This document shows, piece after piece, positions 32,770 to 41,075 of a stretch of DNA of 64,000 bases. Position 1 is the first letter of the stretch. Each line of letters begins with the position of its first letter. The stretch comes from Mucilaginibacter agri. Lineage in GTDB: Bacteria > Bacteroidota > Bacteroidia > Sphingobacteriales > Sphingobacteriaceae. Where the stretch lies: NCBI RefSeq assembly GCF_009928685.1, contig NZ_WWEO01000043.1, positions 1-64,000 of the forward strand. Direction: 5' to 3'. Position numbers and translations under genes: made by a program. The notes under the pieces were generated by a model. That model was not told where the DNA came from. It worked only from the letters and a program-made list of their open reading frames with translations, and did not search any database.

Positions 32770-33759
32770 ATGGCACCGCAAATTTATTACCCGTTTCAGA
32801 GCTTTAAAGCAAGCAAAAAATTATGCTTTTTAACAGGCAAGCCGCTTCAAAGTTCTGAAGAGCAGATCCACGTTTTTCCGCAATGGTTAATGACGCGGTA
32901 CGACCTGCACGACAAGCCTTTTAAACTACTCGACGAAAGTATCTCGACCTATAAAGACCTCAAATTACCTTGCAGTGCCGAGGCCAACGAGCTTTATGTT
33001 GAGCCTCTTGAACGGGAAATTGAAGCAGCTTTTACTGTTGGCTACGAAGCCGTAAAGCAACTGGACGAGCTGCGCATTTTTCAGTGGGCTGCCAAGTGGT
33101 TGCACGGTATTATTTTTAACGAGCTGCAGGCCGCCATGCGCCAGCAAAACGCCGAAGGCGAAGAGTTTAGCGTTTCGCAATCTATTTTGCAGCGCTTTAC
33201 CAACCTGCATGTAATGCTGCAAACATTGTCGCTACCCATCCAGTTCGACGAGTTTAAGCCTTACAGCTTGTTTTTGTTTAAGGTAGATAACCTCGAAAAC
33301 GAGTTCAGCTACCGCGATGAGGTGAGCACGGTTACGTTCTCTTTAAGGATCAACGATTTCGGCCTAATCATTAACCTGCAAGACAATGGTACTGTAGGCC
33401 GCTATCAGCAGGAAACTTACGATAAGATTAAAGACAAGGTACTGCACCCCATACAGTTCGAAGAGTTTTCGGCACGTGTGTTTTACTCGGCATACCTGTT
33501 TAACCGTTTGCCTAACTACGACATTATGCCCATTGGCAACGAAATTTACATCGAAGCCAACCAACTACGCGGCAATAGCGCCAAACCACTTTTCGACGAG
33601 TGGCAGGTAAAAACCTACGGCCAGGTGTTGGAAAATTTCTGGAAGAAGTGGGGGTACTTGTTACTGGAGATCATCAAGAATCCCGATCATCCGGTTAGCC
33701 ATCTGTTTGATGCCGACGGTAATTTTAAACCGGCAGATACCTTGGGATTGGGAAAGTAG
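32770..33759 (+). CDS. Conserved protein with a degenerate HNH-like N-terminus
   Basis: A 329-residue protein. Residues about 17-70 read CFLTGKPLQSSEEQIHVFPQWLM ... LPCSAEANELYVEPLE, which resembles the start of HNH/treble-clef endonucleases (CxxCG ... SxEHIIPxWL ... CxxCNN) but lacks the second zinc cysteines and the HH pair (EH to EQ, CN to AN). The remaining 250 residues are helical and carry no motif I know. It may be a binding protein that arose from an HNH fold. The start is set by the -7 box at 32757. Alone, divergent from the epimerase. Function unknown. Confidence 0.75.
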   Translation: MAPQIYYPFQSFKASKKLCFLTGKPLQSSEEQIHVFPQWLMTRYDLHDKPFKLLDESISTYKDLKLPCSAEANELYVEPLEREIEAAFTVGYEAVKQLDELRIFQWAAKWLHGIIFNELQAAMRQQNAEGEEFSVSQSILQRFTNLHVMLQTLSLPIQFDEFKPYSLFLFKVDNLENEFSYRDEVSTVTFSLRINDFGLIINLQDNGTVGRYQQETYDKIKDKVLHPIQFEEFSARVFYSAYLFNRLPNYDIMPIGNEIYIEANQLRGNSAKPLFDEWQVKTYGQVLENFWKKWGYLLLEIIKNPDHPVSHLFDADGNFKPADTLGLGK

Positions 33760-33770
33760 GTTCGAAGATG

Positions 33771-33803
33771 CCTCACCCCAGCCCTCTCCGGGGGAGAGGG
33801 AGT
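33771..33803. repeat. CCTCACCCCAGCCCTCTCC palindrome
   Basis: CCCTCTCC GGG GGAGAGGG hairpin, 12 bases after the stop at 33759; may act as a terminator. Same family as 36438 and 53947. Confidence 0.75.
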
Positions 33804-33900
33804 TAATAAAAGCAGATGTGACGCTTATGTGTCCGCTTTGTTTGAGTGTAACGGGGGAGGAAGCGGACGGACAGATTAGTTACTTAATAATAATAAAGCA

Positions 33901-33979
33901 TTGTCAGGCTGAGGCTCTCGAAGCCCCGTTAGCAAATCAGCTCTGTATAGTTTGAGCTTCGAGTGCCTCAGCCTGACAA
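33901..33979. repeat. TTGTCAGGCTGAGGC palindrome
   Basis: 24-base arms (33901-33924 and 33956-33979) pair with one mismatch around a 31-base loop; half copy at 31668. Confidence 0.85.
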
Positions 33980-34001
33980 AGATGTAACTCATAATGTCTC
34001 C

Positions 34002-34041
34002 CGTTTTCTATCTCGATTCTCGACTCCTGATTCCCTTCTTA
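34002..34041 (-). repeat. GAATC-type 3' repeat after the rhomboid gene
   Basis: On the minus strand after the stop: AGAAGGGAATCAGGAGTCGA then GAATCGAGATAG. Same family and orientation as after der. Confidence 0.7.
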
Positions 34042-34656
34042 CTACAGCCCAAACTGGTGCAAAAACTCGGGGATTATCTGGTGGTACAACAAAATGGTTA
34101 TAGCCAATCCGCTGATGGCGCCAAAGAAGTGAGCATCGTGGTTAATGTTATCGCGCGATTGTTTGGATGCCCAGGCGCAGTACACCAGGTATATCACCCC
34201 AAATAGTATGGCAGGGATAGGCACAGGGATGAGCATCAGGTACATTTTACTTAGCGGACTAAACAAAATATAGCTGAAAATTACTGCGCTGATAGCTCCT
34301 GAGGCACCCAGGCTATGATACCATTGATCATTCTTGTGTTTTTGAACGGTTGGTAAATCGCTTAATATTAAGCTTGCTGTATAAAGTACCCCAAATTGCC
34401 AATGCCCTAAGTAGCCGGCTTCTAACTGGAAGGCGAAGAAATAGTACGACAGCATGTTGAAAAACAGATGCCCCCAATCGCGATGGATAAGGCCACTGGT
34501 GATCAGCGTATAAATGCGCTCGCCGCGCGACACGCTGTAGGGGTGCAGGGTACATCGGGCATAAAACTCTTCGTTATAAAAAGCAATTAAAGAAGCAATC
34601 AGCGTGATTGCAAATATGGCCGAAGCAACCGGCGCAAGCATTATATATTCAAGCAT
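34042..34656 (-). CDS. Rhomboid-family intramembrane serine protease
   Basis: A 204-residue rhomboid with about six membrane helices. The catalytic Ser is in LGASGAIS near residue 118 and the His in AHFFGAISG near 172, both in the positions expected for GlpG-like enzymes, with the conserved HxxxN-like region HLFFNMLSYYF near 60. It cleaves substrates within membrane helices; substrates unknown. It begins 2 bases after the stop of the M14 peptidase gene, so the two form an operon. A GAATC-type repeat follows its stop. Confidence 0.95.
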   Translation of the reverse strand: MLEYIMLAPVASAIFAITLIASLIAFYNEEFYARCTLHPYSVSRGERIYTLITSGLIHRDWGHLFFNMLSYYFFAFQLEAGYLGHWQFGVLYTASLILSDLPTVQKHKNDQWYHSLGASGAISAVIFSYILFSPLSKMYLMLIPVPIPAILFGVIYLVYCAWASKQSRDNINHDAHFFGAISGLAITILLYHQIIPEFLHQFGL

Positions 34657-34658
34657 TT

Positions 34659-36401
34659 TTAGTTGATATCAAGTTTTGTATCGGTAAGCAAACGGCCGAC
34701 CGGGTAGCGAAGGTACGTTTTCTCAAACCAGGGCGAATTGTGGTAAACAAACTCCAGTTGCATACTTGCGCTAGCAGCCAGTTTAGGATTTTTCGCTTTT
34801 TCGTCGGCCAGTTTCTTTTGCAGTTCGGGGTTAGTTTTCAGGTATTCGGCAGCAGTATCTTCAAAAACATAGTCGGAGTAATGCTCTTTCTGACCCAGCA
34901 TCGAATCAAAGAAATTCCAGGCGAAGAATGAATCTACCCCCTGTGGTTCTAATGTTTCTACTATATAACGGTTTATCGGCTGATTAGTATAAACCACATA
35001 GTCGCCTGCGAAAAACTTAATGTTGGCCTGCACCGGATTTAACTTAACCCCGGTGTGCAGGTAATGCCCTTCGTACGGGCGCTGGCCTGTTTTGTAATCG
35101 GCAATGTAATACATCTGCAGGTTAAGCGTAGTATCGTGCGTTAGTTGATGCATAGCCACCTTGTTTAGCTTAAATAAATCGATAATCTTACCCCATGCCT
35201 GTGGAATTACGTAAGCAACCGGCTTATCTGCAAAGGCAGTTGCCTTGTAAGTATTGTAGTATTTAATGGTTTTGGTGTAGGGCTTGGTGCGGTCGTAATA
35301 TAAACGCGGTAAGCCGCTAATTTCGCTTGGCTTATGGCCAAATTCATAGCCGTTAAAACTAATGGTATCGTAGTGCTGCTGATCCAGATCCCAATCTAGG
35401 GCGAAGGTTTTTTGCGCCTTTACCTGTGCATCTGCCTGCTGCTTTAACTTACCAATGGTTTCGTGGTCGCGCTCAACAATGCTAATGAGATGATCCATAA
35501 AATCGTAGGTAGAATATACACGCTTGTCATACTGTTTCAGCATGTGGGTTTCGGTAATGTAGCTAATGATATTATGCAGTGCCGTATAGCCGGTACAAAA
35601 GCGCGGGGTTTCTAAAAACGATACAATGCCAGAGTCGGGCGTGCCCTTTTCGCTCTCTACATAAGGTATCATTTCGTAACCGCTTTTCTTCATGCGTTTG
35701 TATAGCTCGGGCGATAGCGTTTCGGAAGTATACTTGGCCAGTATTGGGTTTTGCTTGTCTTTCTGGGTTTCAATTAGCGTCATTACGTACTGGTAGTCGG
35801 CACCATCGCTGGTGTGGTTATCCAGAAATACTTCGGGGTTCCAGGTGTTCAGAATTTGCTCGAAGGCCAGGGCATTCCGGCTATCTGCCTTAATAAAATC
35901 GCGGTTCAGATCTAGGTTGCGCGCGTTGCCCCTAAAACCATAAGCCCGCGGGCCGTTCTGACTAATTCTCGATAGCCCCCGGTTTAAACAGCCGTCGATA
36001 TTGTAAACCGCCACCATACAAATCACCACATCGCTGGGCAGCTTGTTGCCTTTCAATAAGTCGCGGGTAAGCATCATACTGGCATCAATGCCTTCCGGTT
36101 CGCCAGGATGGATTCCGTTGTTAATGAGCAGCACCCGTTTGTTCTGTTTCTTAATTAGTGCCGGGTCAAATACTTTATCTTTCGACAAAACCACCAATGT
36201 AAGCGGCTTGCCAATATCCGTCATGCCGTAATCAATTAGTTTCATCTGCGGATATTTGGGCGCCAGCTGATGGTAGTAGGCCATAATCTCGGCGTAATTG
36301 GCGGTGTAGTTTTTGTCTTTACTTAATTCAAAAGGCGTAAGCTGTGCCGAGGCAAATAAAGTCGAGAAAATTAAGGATAGAAGGAGTATGTGTTTTTTCA
36401 T
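34659..36401 (-). CDS. M14-family zinc carboxypeptidase, exported
   Basis: A 580-residue exported metallopeptidase. Signal peptide (residues 1-19, HILLLSLIFSTLFASAQ). Zinc-binding HxxE is in NNGIHPGEPEG near residue 98; DLNRDF near 160 carries the substrate Arg region; the third ligand His is in DNHTSDGADYQ near 196. The last 250 residues form a C-terminal extension common in Bacteroidota M14 members. ATG 36401 is preferred because the signal peptide starts there. Upstream gene of a two-gene operon with rhomboid. Confidence 0.93.
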   Translation of the reverse strand: MKKHILLLSLIFSTLFASAQLTPFELSKDKNYTANYAEIMAYYHQLAPKYPQMKLIDYGMTDIGKPLTLVVLSKDKVFDPALIKKQNKRVLLINNGIHPGEPEGIDASMMLTRDLLKGNKLPSDVVICMVAVYNIDGCLNRGLSRISQNGPRAYGFRGNARNLDLNRDFIKADSRNALAFEQILNTWNPEVFLDNHTSDGADYQYVMTLIETQKDKQNPILAKYTSETLSPELYKRMKKSGYEMIPYVESEKGTPDSGIVSFLETPRFCTGYTALHNIISYITETHMLKQYDKRVYSTYDFMDHLISIVERDHETIGKLKQQADAQVKAQKTFALDWDLDQQHYDTISFNGYEFGHKPSEISGLPRLYYDRTKPYTKTIKYYNTYKATAFADKPVAYVIPQAWGKIIDLFKLNKVAMHQLTHDTTLNLQMYYIADYKTGQRPYEGHYLHTGVKLNPVQANIKFFAGDYVVYTNQPINRYIVETLEPQGVDSFFAWNFFDSMLGQKEHYSDYVFEDTAAEYLKTNPELQKKLADEKAKNPKLAASASMQLEFVYHNSPWFEKTYLRYPVGRLLTDTKLDIN

Positions 36402-36437
36402 AATGTGTGTTTCTTTAATGTTGTAACCGGAGAAGAG

Positions 36438-36471
36438 CCTCACCCAACCCTCTCCGGAGGAGAGGGCTTTT
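36438..36471. repeat. CCTCACCCAACCCTCTCC palindrome
   Basis: CCCTCTCC GGAGGAGAGGGC hairpin followed by CTTTTGTTTT. It sits right after the MmcQ-like gene but the T-run is on the plus strand. Confidence 0.7.
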
Positions 36472-36474
36472 GTT

Positions 36475-36855
36475 TTAAAGTCTCCCCTGCAGGGGGAGTT
36501 TAGAGGGGGCTCCCATTTCCACCCTAACCTTCTTCGGTAAACTTTTTACAACTAACTCGTACGAGTGGTCTATCATTTCGCAAAGTTGTTTACGGGTTAG
36601 CGAGCCGTCGGTACGTACTGTGTTCCAATGAGTTTTGTTCATGTGGTAGCCTGGTTGCACTTCTGGGTGTTGCTCGCGCAGTTCTACTGCAAGTTCGGGG
36701 TCGCATTTTACGTTGAACTGACTGCCCCTATCCAGGCTGAACAGTAAGAAAATTTTGCCTGCTACTTTAAAAACCAGTGTTTCTTCGCCAAAGGGGAAAC
36801 CTTCGGTAACGGCTGGTTTCTCTAAACAGTAGTCTCGAATTTGCTCAACATCCAT
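36475..36855 (-). CDS. MmcQ/YjbR family protein
   Basis: A 126-residue protein of the MmcQ/YjbR fold (CyaY-like, DNA-binding suggested for some members). Hallmarks: VEQIRDYCLEKPAVTEGFPFG at the N-terminus, FKVAGKIFLLF, the KCDP segment with NVKCDPELAVELREQ, and HMNKTHWNTVRTDG near 72. About the last 12 codons (GAPSKLPLQGRL) come from a CCCCCTGCAGGGGG repeat element (36480-36513), so the native C-terminus probably was different or shorter. Confidence 0.92.
   Translation of the reverse strand: MDVEQIRDYCLEKPAVTEGFPFGEETLVFKVAGKIFLLFSLDRGSQFNVKCDPELAVELREQHPEVQPGYHMNKTHWNTVRTDGSLTRKQLCEMIDHSYELVVKSLPKKVRVEMGAPSKLPLQGRL
36480..36513. repeat. CCCCTGCAGGGG repeat inside the 3' end of the MmcQ-like gene
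   Basis: TCCCCTGCAGGGGGAG then TTTAGAGGGGGCTC; related to 54105-54131. Encodes the last residues of the gene at 36475. Confidence 0.75.
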
Positions 36856-36915
36856 AGCCGGTCATTTTAAATTTTTGATTGATAGAGCTGTAAATAAAGC
36901 CCTAATTTGCACAAA

Positions 36916-36923
36916 TATTTTTG
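36916..36923 (+). promoter_or_regulatory. Candidate -7 box overlapping pepT start
   Basis: TATTTTTG, 3 bases before ATG 36927; if used, the message is leaderless. No -33 match, so weak. Confidence 0.3.
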
Positions 36924-36926
36924 CGT

Positions 36927-38174
36927 ATGAACAGCCAATTAAATTTTACCGTTGCCGAGCGCTTTTTGCGTTATGTAACTATAGATACCCAATCGGACCC
37001 CGAATCTGAAACCTGCCCTTCTACAGAAAAACAGAAGAATTTAGGTCGCCTGTTGGTGGAAGAACTGACAACCATAGGGATTACTGATGCCGAGCTTGAT
37101 GAGCACGGCTATGTTTATGCCACTATTCCGGCTACCAGCGATAAGGAAAACGTCCCCGTGCTGTGCTTCTGCTCGCACATGGATACTTCGCCCGATTGCA
37201 GCGGTGAGGGTGTAAAACCTTTGGTACATCAAAACTACCAGGGACAAGATTTGGTGTTGCCGGATGATAACAGCATTGTGCTGAAAATGAACGAGCACCC
37301 CGATCTGAAAAACCAGATCGGCAACGATGTGATTACCGCCAGCGGTACTACTTTGCTTGGTGCAGATAACAAGGCAGGCTTAGCCGAAATTATGGATGCG
37401 GCTTACCAGTTAATTAATCACCCGGAAATTAAGCATGGCAAAATCAGGATACTGTTTACCCCCGACGAAGAAATAGGCCGCGGCGTAGATAAAGCCGACC
37501 TTAAAAAGCTAGGGGCTGATGTAGGCTATACGATGGATGGCGAAAGCGCAGGCCATTTCGAGAACGAAACTTTCTCTGCCGATGGCGCCAAACTTATTAT
37601 TAATGGTATAAGCTCGCACCCAGGGTTTGCCAAGGGCCACATGCAGAGTGCTATCAAAATAGCAGGTAAAATTATTGCCGCCTTACCGCTGGAGTTATCG
37701 CCGGAAGGTACTGAAGATATGGAAGGTTTTGTACACCCGGTATCAGTTACCGGCCATGCCGAGCAGGCAGTTATAGAATTTATTATCCGCGATTTTGAAG
37801 ACGAGAAACTGGTAGACTATGCCAATGTGATCCGCAATATTGCCAACGGGGTAATTAAAGGTTTCCCTGGCGCAACGTACCAATTGCAGGTAAAAGAGCA
37901 GTACCGCAACATGAAAAAGGTACTGGACCAGCATCCCAAGATAACCGAATATGGCATCGAAGCCATTAAACGTGCCGGATTAAAGCCTGAACTGAAAAGT
38001 ATCCGCGGGGGAACTGATGGTTCGCGCCTTTCGTTTATGGGTTTACCCTGCCCAAATATTTTTGCTGGCGAACACGCGTTTCACGGTAAACAGGAATGGG
38101 TTTCTGTACAGGATATGCAAAAAGCAGTAGAAGTTATTTTGAACTTGTGCGAGGTTTGGGAAGAGAACGCTTAG
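36927..38174 (+). CDS. pepT: Peptidase T (tripeptide aminopeptidase)
   Basis: A 415-residue M20 metallopeptidase that removes N-terminal residues from tripeptides in the cytoplasm. Metal ligands: His in CSHMDTSPD near residue 83, Asp in GADNKAGLAE near 146, Glu pair in PDEEIGRG near 179, Asp in MDGES near 203, and His in EHAFHGKQEW near 382. The opening FTVAERFLRYVTIDTQSDPES matches the PepT family, so ATG 36927 is right. Alone in its direction before the histidine kinase. Confidence 0.97.
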   Translation: MNSQLNFTVAERFLRYVTIDTQSDPESETCPSTEKQKNLGRLLVEELTTIGITDAELDEHGYVYATIPATSDKENVPVLCFCSHMDTSPDCSGEGVKPLVHQNYQGQDLVLPDDNSIVLKMNEHPDLKNQIGNDVITASGTTLLGADNKAGLAEIMDAAYQLINHPEIKHGKIRILFTPDEEIGRGVDKADLKKLGADVGYTMDGESAGHFENETFSADGAKLIINGISSHPGFAKGHMQSAIKIAGKIIAALPLELSPEGTEDMEGFVHPVSVTGHAEQAVIEFIIRDFEDEKLVDYANVIRNIANGVIKGFPGATYQLQVKEQYRNMKKVLDQHPKITEYGIEAIKRAGLKPELKSIRGGTDGSRLSFMGLPCPNIFAGEHAFHGKQEWVSVQDMQKAVEVILNLCEVWEENA

Positions 38175-38244
38175 CTAAAATTTTCAACCATTATCTATAT
38201 TTTGCGTTTAACAATAGAGTTGATTAATACCAATATAACGTTGC

Positions 38245-39723
38245 ATGACAGAGAACCAACCTTTTAATGCTTATAAAGGGCTTAGTGAAAGTGAAGAACG
38301 GTTTCGTACGCTGGTAACCGCTACTTCGGACGTGGTTTATCGTATGAGCGCTGATTGGAAGGTAATGCGTCAACTTAACGGTGGGAATTTTTTGTTGGAT
38401 ACAGGCGAACCTGACGAACATTGGCTGCAAAAATACATTCACCCCATAGATCAGCAAGTGGTTAAAGATGCCATTGACGAGGCTCTCGGTAAAAAGCAAA
38501 TGTTTCGATTGGAGCATCGGGTTTTACGCGCCGATGGTACTATAGGATGGGTATTATCAACAGCGGTCCCTATCTTAAATGAAAGCGGCGATATTATAGA
38601 ATGGTTCGGCACAGCCAGTGATGTTAGCGGCCGCAAGGCAACCGAAGAGGCACTTAGACAAGCGAGAGATGAAGCCGAAACGCAGAGACGGCTGTATGAG
38701 ATCGTTGCTGCCAATACTCCCGATTTGGTATATGTTTTCGACCCCAATTATATCTTCACATTTGCCAACCCGGCACTGCTAAAGATGTGGGGGAAAAGCT
38801 GGGATGATGCCGTTGGCAAAGGCTTGCTCGATAATGGTTATGAACCCTGGCACGCCGAAATGCACGAACGTGAGATAGACCATGTTGTAAAAACTAAAGA
38901 ATCGATTCGCGGCGAAATTGCTTTCCCTCATGCCACACTGGGCAAGCGGATTTACGACTATATATTTTCGCCCGTTGTTAATGCCCAGGGCGAAGTAGAA
39001 GCGATAGCAGGCACTACCCGCGATATTTCGGATATAAAAGAGAATGAGCAGCGCAAGAACGACTTTATCAGCATGGTAAGCCATGAGTTGAAAACGCCGC
39101 TAACATCCGTAATAAGCAATGTGCAAGTGGCGCAGAAAAGAGCTATCCAAAATAACGATACCATTGCGGCGGGCATGTTAGAGCGAGCGGGAACGCAGCT
39201 TGGTAAAATGACCCGGATGATCAATGGGTTCCTCAATGTCTCACGACTGGAATCGGGCAGGATTCAGATAGATCATCAATTGTTTGATCTATCCGACCTA
39301 ATGAAGGAGGTAGAAGACGATGCGGCTGCCACCATGCTGGGGCACTCGATCAGGATTGAACCCTCGCCAGAAATATGGATCAATGCCGACCGTGAAAAAA
39401 TAAGCCAGGTATTTAACAACTTATTAAGCAATGCTGTTAAGTATTCGCCCCTGTGTTCAACGATCTACATTAGCTGTTCTGCCGATAATGATTTTGTTAA
39501 AGTATGCGTCCGTGACGAGGGTATTGGTGTTAGCGAAGAAGATCTGCCGCTTATTTTCGAGCGTTACTATCGCGTAAAAGGCGCAGAGGCAAACCACATA
39601 TCCGGCTTCGGTATTGGGCTATATTTATGTTCCGAGATCGTAAAGCTACACGGGGGCAGCATTTGGGCCGAAAGCAAACCTGGCGAAGGCAGCACATTTT
39701 GCTTTACCCTACCCAAAAATTAG
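38245..39723 (+). CDS. Soluble PAS sensor histidine kinase
   Basis: A 492-residue histidine kinase with no membrane segment. PAS 1 with PAC (about residues 15-130: ERFRTLVTATSDVVYRMSAD ... GWVLSTAVPILNESGDIIEW), PAS 2 (about 150-260: IVAANTPDLVYVFDPNYIFT), HisKA with phospho-His in SMVSHELKTPL near 279, and HATPase with N box FNNLLSNAVKYS, G1 CVRDEGIGV and G2 GFGIGLYL. It probably senses an internal ligand or redox cue. No response regulator is adjacent, so it is an orphan kinase. Convergent with the TlpA gene; a strong terminator lies between. Confidence 0.95.
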   Translation: MTENQPFNAYKGLSESEERFRTLVTATSDVVYRMSADWKVMRQLNGGNFLLDTGEPDEHWLQKYIHPIDQQVVKDAIDEALGKKQMFRLEHRVLRADGTIGWVLSTAVPILNESGDIIEWFGTASDVSGRKATEEALRQARDEAETQRRLYEIVAANTPDLVYVFDPNYIFTFANPALLKMWGKSWDDAVGKGLLDNGYEPWHAEMHEREIDHVVKTKESIRGEIAFPHATLGKRIYDYIFSPVVNAQGEVEAIAGTTRDISDIKENEQRKNDFISMVSHELKTPLTSVISNVQVAQKRAIQNNDTIAAGMLERAGTQLGKMTRMINGFLNVSRLESGRIQIDHQLFDLSDLMKEVEDDAAATMLGHSIRIEPSPEIWINADREKISQVFNNLLSNAVKYSPLCSTIYISCSADNDFVKVCVRDEGIGVSEEDLPLIFERYYRVKGAEANHISGFGIGLYLCSEIVKLHGGSIWAESKPGEGSTFCFTLPKN

Positions 39724-39739
39724 CAAGTAGATAAAATAA

Positions 39740-39775
39740 ACAAGAAAGGCGATTGCATCCAATCGCCTTTCTTGT
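39740..39775. terminator. Bidirectional terminator
   Basis: A 16-bp perfect stem ACAAGAAAGGCGATTG with its complement and loop CATC lies between the convergent kinase and TlpA genes. A GAATC-type repeat (39780-39811) follows on the minus-strand side, next to the TlpA stop. Confidence 0.85.
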
Positions 39776-39779
39776 CTAA

Positions 39780-39811
39780 ATCTTGATTCTCGATTCTTGC
39801 TTCTCTTCCAG
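39780..39811 (-). repeat. GAATC-type 3' repeat after the TlpA gene
   Basis: On the minus strand after the TAA: GAAGAGAAGCAAGAATCGAG then AATCAAGATTT. Same orientation relative to its gene as the other copies. Confidence 0.75.
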
Positions 39812-41017
39812 TTATTTCTCCGAAAGCAAATCATCAGTCAGTTTTTCAAACTGGCTTACAAAATCGGTATAGTAATAACCGGTTCCCGGGCCACTGAAGC
39901 CGGTGTATATTTTGCGCACGTCGCCTTTTTTATCGATAATAAGCGTAGTTGGGAACGAGAAGAAGTTTGCCATTGCAGGTAAGCTTTTGGCAACCTCTTT
40001 AGGGTTACTGGTATAACCAGTAATTAACATCGGGTAGGGTACGTTGAAATGATTTTTCTCGCGCAATAACGACGCCTTCGATTTGTTAAAATCTGCGGTG
40101 CGCTCGTAAGCAAGGTCTACAACCTCCACTCCTTTTTTGTGATACTTTTTATAATACTTTACCAGGTAGGCTGTCTGATCCATACAGTTAGGGCACCACG
40201 AACCCATAATCTCTACAATAACCACCTTGTTTTTAAACCGTGGATCATTTAATGAAACCTTGTTGCCATCCAGATCAGGGAAAGAGAAATCGAGTTTCTT
40301 GAACCCAGGTTTCAAAAAGGTTAGTGAATAAGCATCGGGCAGTTTGGCGTCGTCGTCGCGTTTAGCGTGCCATGGGTTTTTACCGAACAAGCCGTCAACC
40401 AGGGTATTCTCATCCTTTAAGGTTGCTGTAAATAAGAAAGCATGCCCACCGTCAAAGCAAGATAACGATAGTTTATCGCCAGAAACAGAGCCCTCTAAAT
40501 AGCGGTAATCGCCGGTAGTGGTCAAAAAAGTACCGGTAACTTTATTGCCTGTCTGCTGAAACTCTGCAACTGTTGTATCTGGCTGGTCGACGCCAATAAT
40601 AGCCGACCACCTGCCGGCAACTGTGTATTTTGTAGGCTGCACGTCTTTAAAGCGGTATGATACACCGGGCACTGCTTCAAACGGAATAAACACATCACGC
40701 TCACCCAGGTGGCGGATCCAATTCCCTTTCAGGTTTGCGCCTTCAAATTTCAATCTGAATTCAGAATCAAATAAGGGCATCTGGATCAACACCGAATCGT
40801 CTTTAACAGCAATCTCGTTTACACGGAAACGCTCATTGCCATTAATAATAGCTATTTGCTGATGCCCTGCTGTATCCTTAACAGTAAAATTAAAAGGCAG
40901 TTCGCCGGCTGGGATTTGTAGGGTGCCGCGCCATATACCTGTGCTTAGTTTTTTTTGTGCAAAACTTGCAGTAGCGGATAGTATTAATATTGCAAGGATA
41001 AAGCCTTTGAATTTCAT
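39812..41017 (-). CDS. TlpA-type thioredoxin-fold protein, exported
   Basis: A 401-residue exported protein. Signal peptide residues 1-20 (FILAILILSATASFAQ). An N-terminal beta-rich domain (about 25-230) is followed by a TlpA/AhpC-like thioredoxin domain with the redox pair in GSWCPNCMDQ near residue 276 and the cis-Pro region SFPTTLIID near 360. Periplasmic disulfide reductases of this type keep proteins reduced or serve cytochrome maturation. Its promoter (41044-41075) is a full consensus and overlaps the end of the acyl-CoA dehydrogenase gene. Followed by a GAATC-type repeat and terminator. Confidence 0.93.
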   Translation of the reverse strand: MKFKGFILAILILSATASFAQKKLSTGIWRGTLQIPAGELPFNFTVKDTAGHQQIAIINGNERFRVNEIAVKDDSVLIQMPLFDSEFRLKFEGANLKGNWIRHLGERDVFIPFEAVPGVSYRFKDVQPTKYTVAGRWSAIIGVDQPDTTVAEFQQTGNKVTGTFLTTTGDYRYLEGSVSGDKLSLSCFDGGHAFLFTATLKDENTLVDGLFGKNPWHAKRDDDAKLPDAYSLTFLKPGFKKLDFSFPDLDGNKVSLNDPRFKNKVVIVEIMGSWCPNCMDQTAYLVKYYKKYHKKGVEVVDLAYERTADFNKSKASLLREKNHFNVPYPMLITGYTSNPKEVAKSLPAMANFFSFPTTLIIDKKGDVRKIYTGFSGPGTGYYYTDFVSQFEKLTDDLLSEK

Positions 41018-41043
41018 AGTCTACTAAAATAGTCGTTTTATGC

Positions 41044-41075
41044 CAAAGGTAGTAAAGCCAGCCTATTATTTCAAA
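41044..41075 (-). promoter_or_regulatory. Promoter of the TlpA gene
   Basis: TTTG (41072-41075), 20 bases, TACCTTTG (41044-41051) on the minus strand, 26 bases before the ATG. The -33 box lies within the 3' end of the upstream gene. Confidence 0.8.

Noticed and set aside
36438..36471. CCTCACCC...GAGAGGG hairpins as ordinary terminators
   Set aside because: They can fold, but the T-run is on the wrong strand for the nearest gene end in this copy and the same sequence occurs inside or before genes, so I list them as repeats.
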